Shown in pieces: positions 5,737-7,396 of a stretch of DNA of 7,396 nt. The number at the start of each line of letters is the position of its first letter. The first letter of the stretch is position 1. The translations under genes were made by a program, and so were the position numbers. The stretch is from Chloroflexi bacterium UBA4733 (lineage in GTDB: Bacteria > Chloroflexota > UBA4733): NCBI GenBank assembly GCA_002404055.1, contig DHIZ01000192.1:1-7396 (forward strand), given 5' to 3'. The notes beneath the pieces are model-generated. The model saw only the letters and a list, made by a program, of their open reading frames with translations, was not told the DNA's origin and searched no databases.

Positions 5737-6567
5737 ATGGTGGATCAGGGTGAGTATCCGGAAAGATATTGGCACTGCTACGTGCGCCTCGATGGTACAA
5801 AGGGTGGTCGGGACTACGCCATTCTCAACGACGCTACGCTTGAGCAAATCGTAGAGCAGGTTGTCAAACCTTGGCATGACCATCGTTCATTCACCGTGAG
5901 TGGGAAGATCATCACTGATCGCAACAAAGTCGCAGAGATCCAGATCACGCACACTCCGGAGACACAGCGCCACTACGCCGAGCAATACAACGCCAAGCAG
6001 AGAACAAGCAGCATAATAGACATGGCAATGGATCGTCGAACCTTGCCCATCACCAATGGGGAGGACTATACACACGCCCTGCTATTCAGCCAGCGGCCGT
6101 CGTTGATCACTGCCGAGGATCCTACCGGAGAAAGAAACAAGCACGCGGTTTTTGGTACACCGCCCAAGAGTGTCGTACCCGATCTTTGCTTCGTGCTGAT
6201 GCCGTTCCTCCAGGAGTTCGATGAGGTCTGGCAGGACACGATCAGACCGACGGTTCAGCAACTCGGATTGCAATGCTATCGAGCCGACAACATCTACGGT
6301 CCTGGCGTGGTTGTTCACGACATTTGGGAGAACATCGCCAGTTCCAAGCTTTTGATCGCTGACCTTACCGGCAAAAATCCAAACGTCTTCTATGAGCTTG
6401 GTTTAGCGCACGCAATAGAAAAGAATGTCATCTTGATATCCCGGACCTTGGATGATGTCCCGTTCGATCTCCGCCATCACCGCGTAGTCGTCTATAGCGT
6501 TAGCGGGCGCGGTCTGGCCAAACTTCGGACCGATCTTGTAGAGAGCATTCAAGCAGTGCCACGCTGA
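5737..6567 (+). CDS. Two-domain protein with C-terminal deoxyribosyltransferase/TIR-like domain; possible defence effector
   Basis: This is a 276-residue protein. Residues 148-275 fit the nucleoside 2-deoxyribosyltransferase/TIR-like fold. DLCFVLMPFLQEFDEVW (149-165) is the first strand and helix. YRADNIYGPGVVVHDIWENI (181-200) follows, then LIADLTGKNPNVFYELGLAHA (206-226), VILIS (231-235) and VPFDLRHHRVVVYS (241-254). In the deoxyribosyltransferase family the Glu of YELG (E220) is the nucleophile, and D209 of ADLTG is the usual acidic partner. Residues 11-71 are a separate beta-rich module ending in SGKIITDRNKVAEIQITHT. From memory, similar modules precede TIR or related effector domains. 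Role inferred: cleavage of a nucleotide or NAD-like cofactor in anti-phage defence; a nucleoside-salvage role is less likely given the N-terminal module. Codons are visibly more AT-rich than the flanking genes, a sign of transfer. The ribosome binding site is weak (GGGGG), so GTG 5740 is an alternative start. Confidence 0.7.
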   Translation: MVDQGEYPERYWHCYVRLDGTKGGRDYAILNDATLEQIVEQVVKPWHDHRSFTVSGKIITDRNKVAEIQITHTPETQRHYAEQYNAKQRTSSIIDMAMDRRTLPITNGEDYTHALLFSQRPSLITAEDPTGERNKHAVFGTPPKSVVPDLCFVLMPFLQEFDEVWQDTIRPTVQQLGLQCYRADNIYGPGVVVHDIWENIASSKLLIADLTGKNPNVFYELGLAHAIEKNVILISRTLDDVPFDLRHHRVVVYSVSGRGLAKLRTDLVESIQAVPR

Positions 6568-6712
6568 TAGGTGACTGCTTACGCGCCGAGCAGCCCTGGC
6601 AGGCACAAGAAGCAAGCAAACGTTGCCATATGGTAGTGTGCGCGGAGGGAGTCGCGGCCGGTCCTGTGACCACGCAGAGCGCCCGCCACTGGAGTGCGGC
6701 GTATGAGCTTCG

Positions 6713-6976
6713 ATGACATGCCGGGGGTTCGTCGGTCTTCTCGATGAGCACCACCAACCGTTGGGCGAACGACAGGCGTGCCGGATCTCCTGGAGCGTCG
6801 ATCCAGGGAGCTGGGCCGTCCAGTTCCGCACGCAACATAAGTTCGACCTGCAAGCCTTCAACGGAGCGCCCTCGTACCTCGCCATCTACGCCGGCGACGA
6901 TGGGGCTGAGCGGATGTTCACCCTGCCCCTGGTGAACCGGCCAGTCCGGGGCGCTGTCCTTTATATCGGGGTCTGA
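6713..6976 (+). CDS. Small hypothetical protein, N-terminus probably frameshifted
   Basis: This 87-residue protein is not recognised. From residue 6 on it reads like genuine protein (FVGLLDEHHQPLGERQ, then AVQFRTQHKFDLQAF), with high G/C at third positions, ending in a hydrophobic GAVLYIGV. It is soluble, probably beta-rich and has no signal peptide. ATG 6713 has no ribosome binding site and is just the first start after an in-frame TGA at 6704. A better start lies in another frame: ATG 6703, with GGAG 8 bases upstream, encodes MSFDDMPG and then terminates at 6745-6747. Removing one G from the G5 run at 6723-6727 joins the two into MSFDDMPGFVGLLDEH, a 90-residue product. The gene is thus either a recent pseudogene, a slippage-dependent gene or a sequencing error. 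Confidence 0.55.
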   Translation: MTCRGFVGLLDEHHQPLGERQACRISWSVDPGSWAVQFRTQHKFDLQAFNGAPSYLAIYAGDDGAERMFTLPLVNRPVRGAVLYIGV

Positions 6977-7003
6977 GGAGCCCAGCGGACCCATCTTGCA
7001 CGT

Positions 7004-7123
7004 CCGATAATCTGCGCTTATCGGCCGCCATGCGCTACGGTACTGCACCGATGCGACATCCTCACGATAGGATCAGTCGCCGCGCCAATAGCCGACAATG
7101 GCGCCAGAAGGCCCCGTTGTCGG
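7004..7123 (+). other. Three-hairpin leader before the zinc-ribbon gene
   Basis: CCGATAA/TTATCGG (7004-7010/7018-7024, loop 7) is perfect. GCGAC-a-TCCT pairs with AGGA-tca-GTCGC (7053-7062/7069-7080) with a small internal loop. CCGACAA/TTGTCGG (7092-7098/7117-7123) is also perfect. The first stem, 27 bases after the small gene's stop, may be its terminator, though it has no T tract. The others would fall in the 5' leader of the zinc-ribbon gene. No known riboswitch class was recognised. Confidence 0.35.
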
Positions 7124-7149
7124 GCGCGCAAGGGATTGGGGAGGGGACC

Positions 7150-7320
7150 ATGGCTGCTGAAGCCTACTGCACCAAATGCCGGACCAAGCGGGAGATCCAG
7201 GATGCGCGGGAGGTCACGCTGGCGAACGGTCGGCACGCCCTCCAGGGCACCTGCCCGGTCTGCGCCACCAAGCTCCTGCGCTTTGTCGCCGGCCCCACCA
7301 AGGCCGCATCGATGGGTTGA
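7150..7320 (+). CDS. DUF5679-type small zinc-ribbon protein
   Basis: This 56-residue protein has two CxxC knuckles: C7-x2-C10 (YCTKCRTKRE) and C35-x2-C38 (GTCPVCATK). The spacing and the sentence-like core (KREIQDAREVTL, then NGRHALQGTCPVC) match the short DUF5679 family as I recall it, often seen in Chloroflexota. A single structural zinc is expected; the family function is unknown, with nucleic-acid binding a reasonable guess. The start ATG has a G-rich site (GGGGAGGGG, with GGAGG 5 bases upstream). The last residues (49-56) are a short unconserved tail. It is probably transcribed on its own, after a hairpin-rich leader. The 76 bases that follow to the window end hold nothing I can identify. 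Confidence 0.85.
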   Translation: MAAEAYCTKCRTKREIQDAREVTLANGRHALQGTCPVCATKLLRFVAGPTKAASMG

Positions 7321-7396
7321 GGAACGCCCGCGCTGGCGCCATCGGACAAGCTCCTGCAGCGCCGCCGAACGGGGCTAAGCACGTAGCCAGAACAAA

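Noticed and set aside
6500..7048. Minus-strand frame of 182 codons opposite the small gene at 6713-6976
   Set aside because: The plus-strand frame has the better codon bias and a more protein-like sequence, and the minus frame overlaps the end of the effector gene antisense.

Overview
The window is GC-rich, with strong G/C preference at third codon positions and many AGGAG-type ribosome binding sites. The C-terminal gene encodes a tiny four-cysteine zinc ribbon of the DUF5679 type. One gene encodes a Pro/Thr/Ala-rich linker in front of tandem pre-peptidase-C-like (PPC) modules. Together these suggest a Chloroflexota (Thermomicrobia-like) bacterium. That placement is inference from style and family memory, not from a marker gene. 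The content is accessory: a mobilization module, regulators and a possible immune effector. No rRNA, tRNA, CRISPR array, transposase or replication gene was seen.

Region 1 (1-2336, minus strand) is a compact mobilization operon read right to left. A class I SAM-dependent methyltransferase overlaps a MobC-like relaxosome protein (ATGA). That gene overlaps a VirD2/MobA-type HUH relaxase (TAATG). A strongly ribosome-bound 86-residue coiled-coil gene lies nested in the 3' end of the relaxase reading frame. A 9-bp perfect hairpin follows the last stop. Further hairpins lie downstream (15-171) and upstream (2357-2578); the upstream cluster is a candidate oriT or structured leader. No coupling protein or type IV secretion gene is present, so the module looks mobilizable rather than self-transmissible.

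Region 2 (2782-3527) holds a HIT-family nucleotide hydrolase/transferase on the plus strand, tail to tail with a 73-residue exported protein on the minus strand. Their stop codons overlap.

Region 3 (3528-5464) is the most striking. A 526-residue protein has an N-terminal LuxR/GerE-type helix-turn-helix, a proline-rich linker, one membrane helix and two extracytoplasmic PPC-like repeats, each with a C-x8-C pair. It is preceded by an array of palindromes (GCAGTTAACTGC, three perfect copies, one degenerate copy and an extra half site). These sit in the divergent promoter region shared with the small exported protein. The arrangement reads as a membrane-tethered one-component regulator with its own operators and a divergent secreted partner.

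Region 4 (5465-7396) differs in base use. It holds a more AT-rich gene for a two-domain protein whose C-terminal half is a nucleoside 2-deoxyribosyltransferase/TIR-like domain (a defence-effector type). Next come a small unknown gene with an apparent one-base frameshift in a G5 run, and the zinc-ribbon gene preceded by three hairpins. An 11-bp perfect tandem direct repeat lies just after the regulator.
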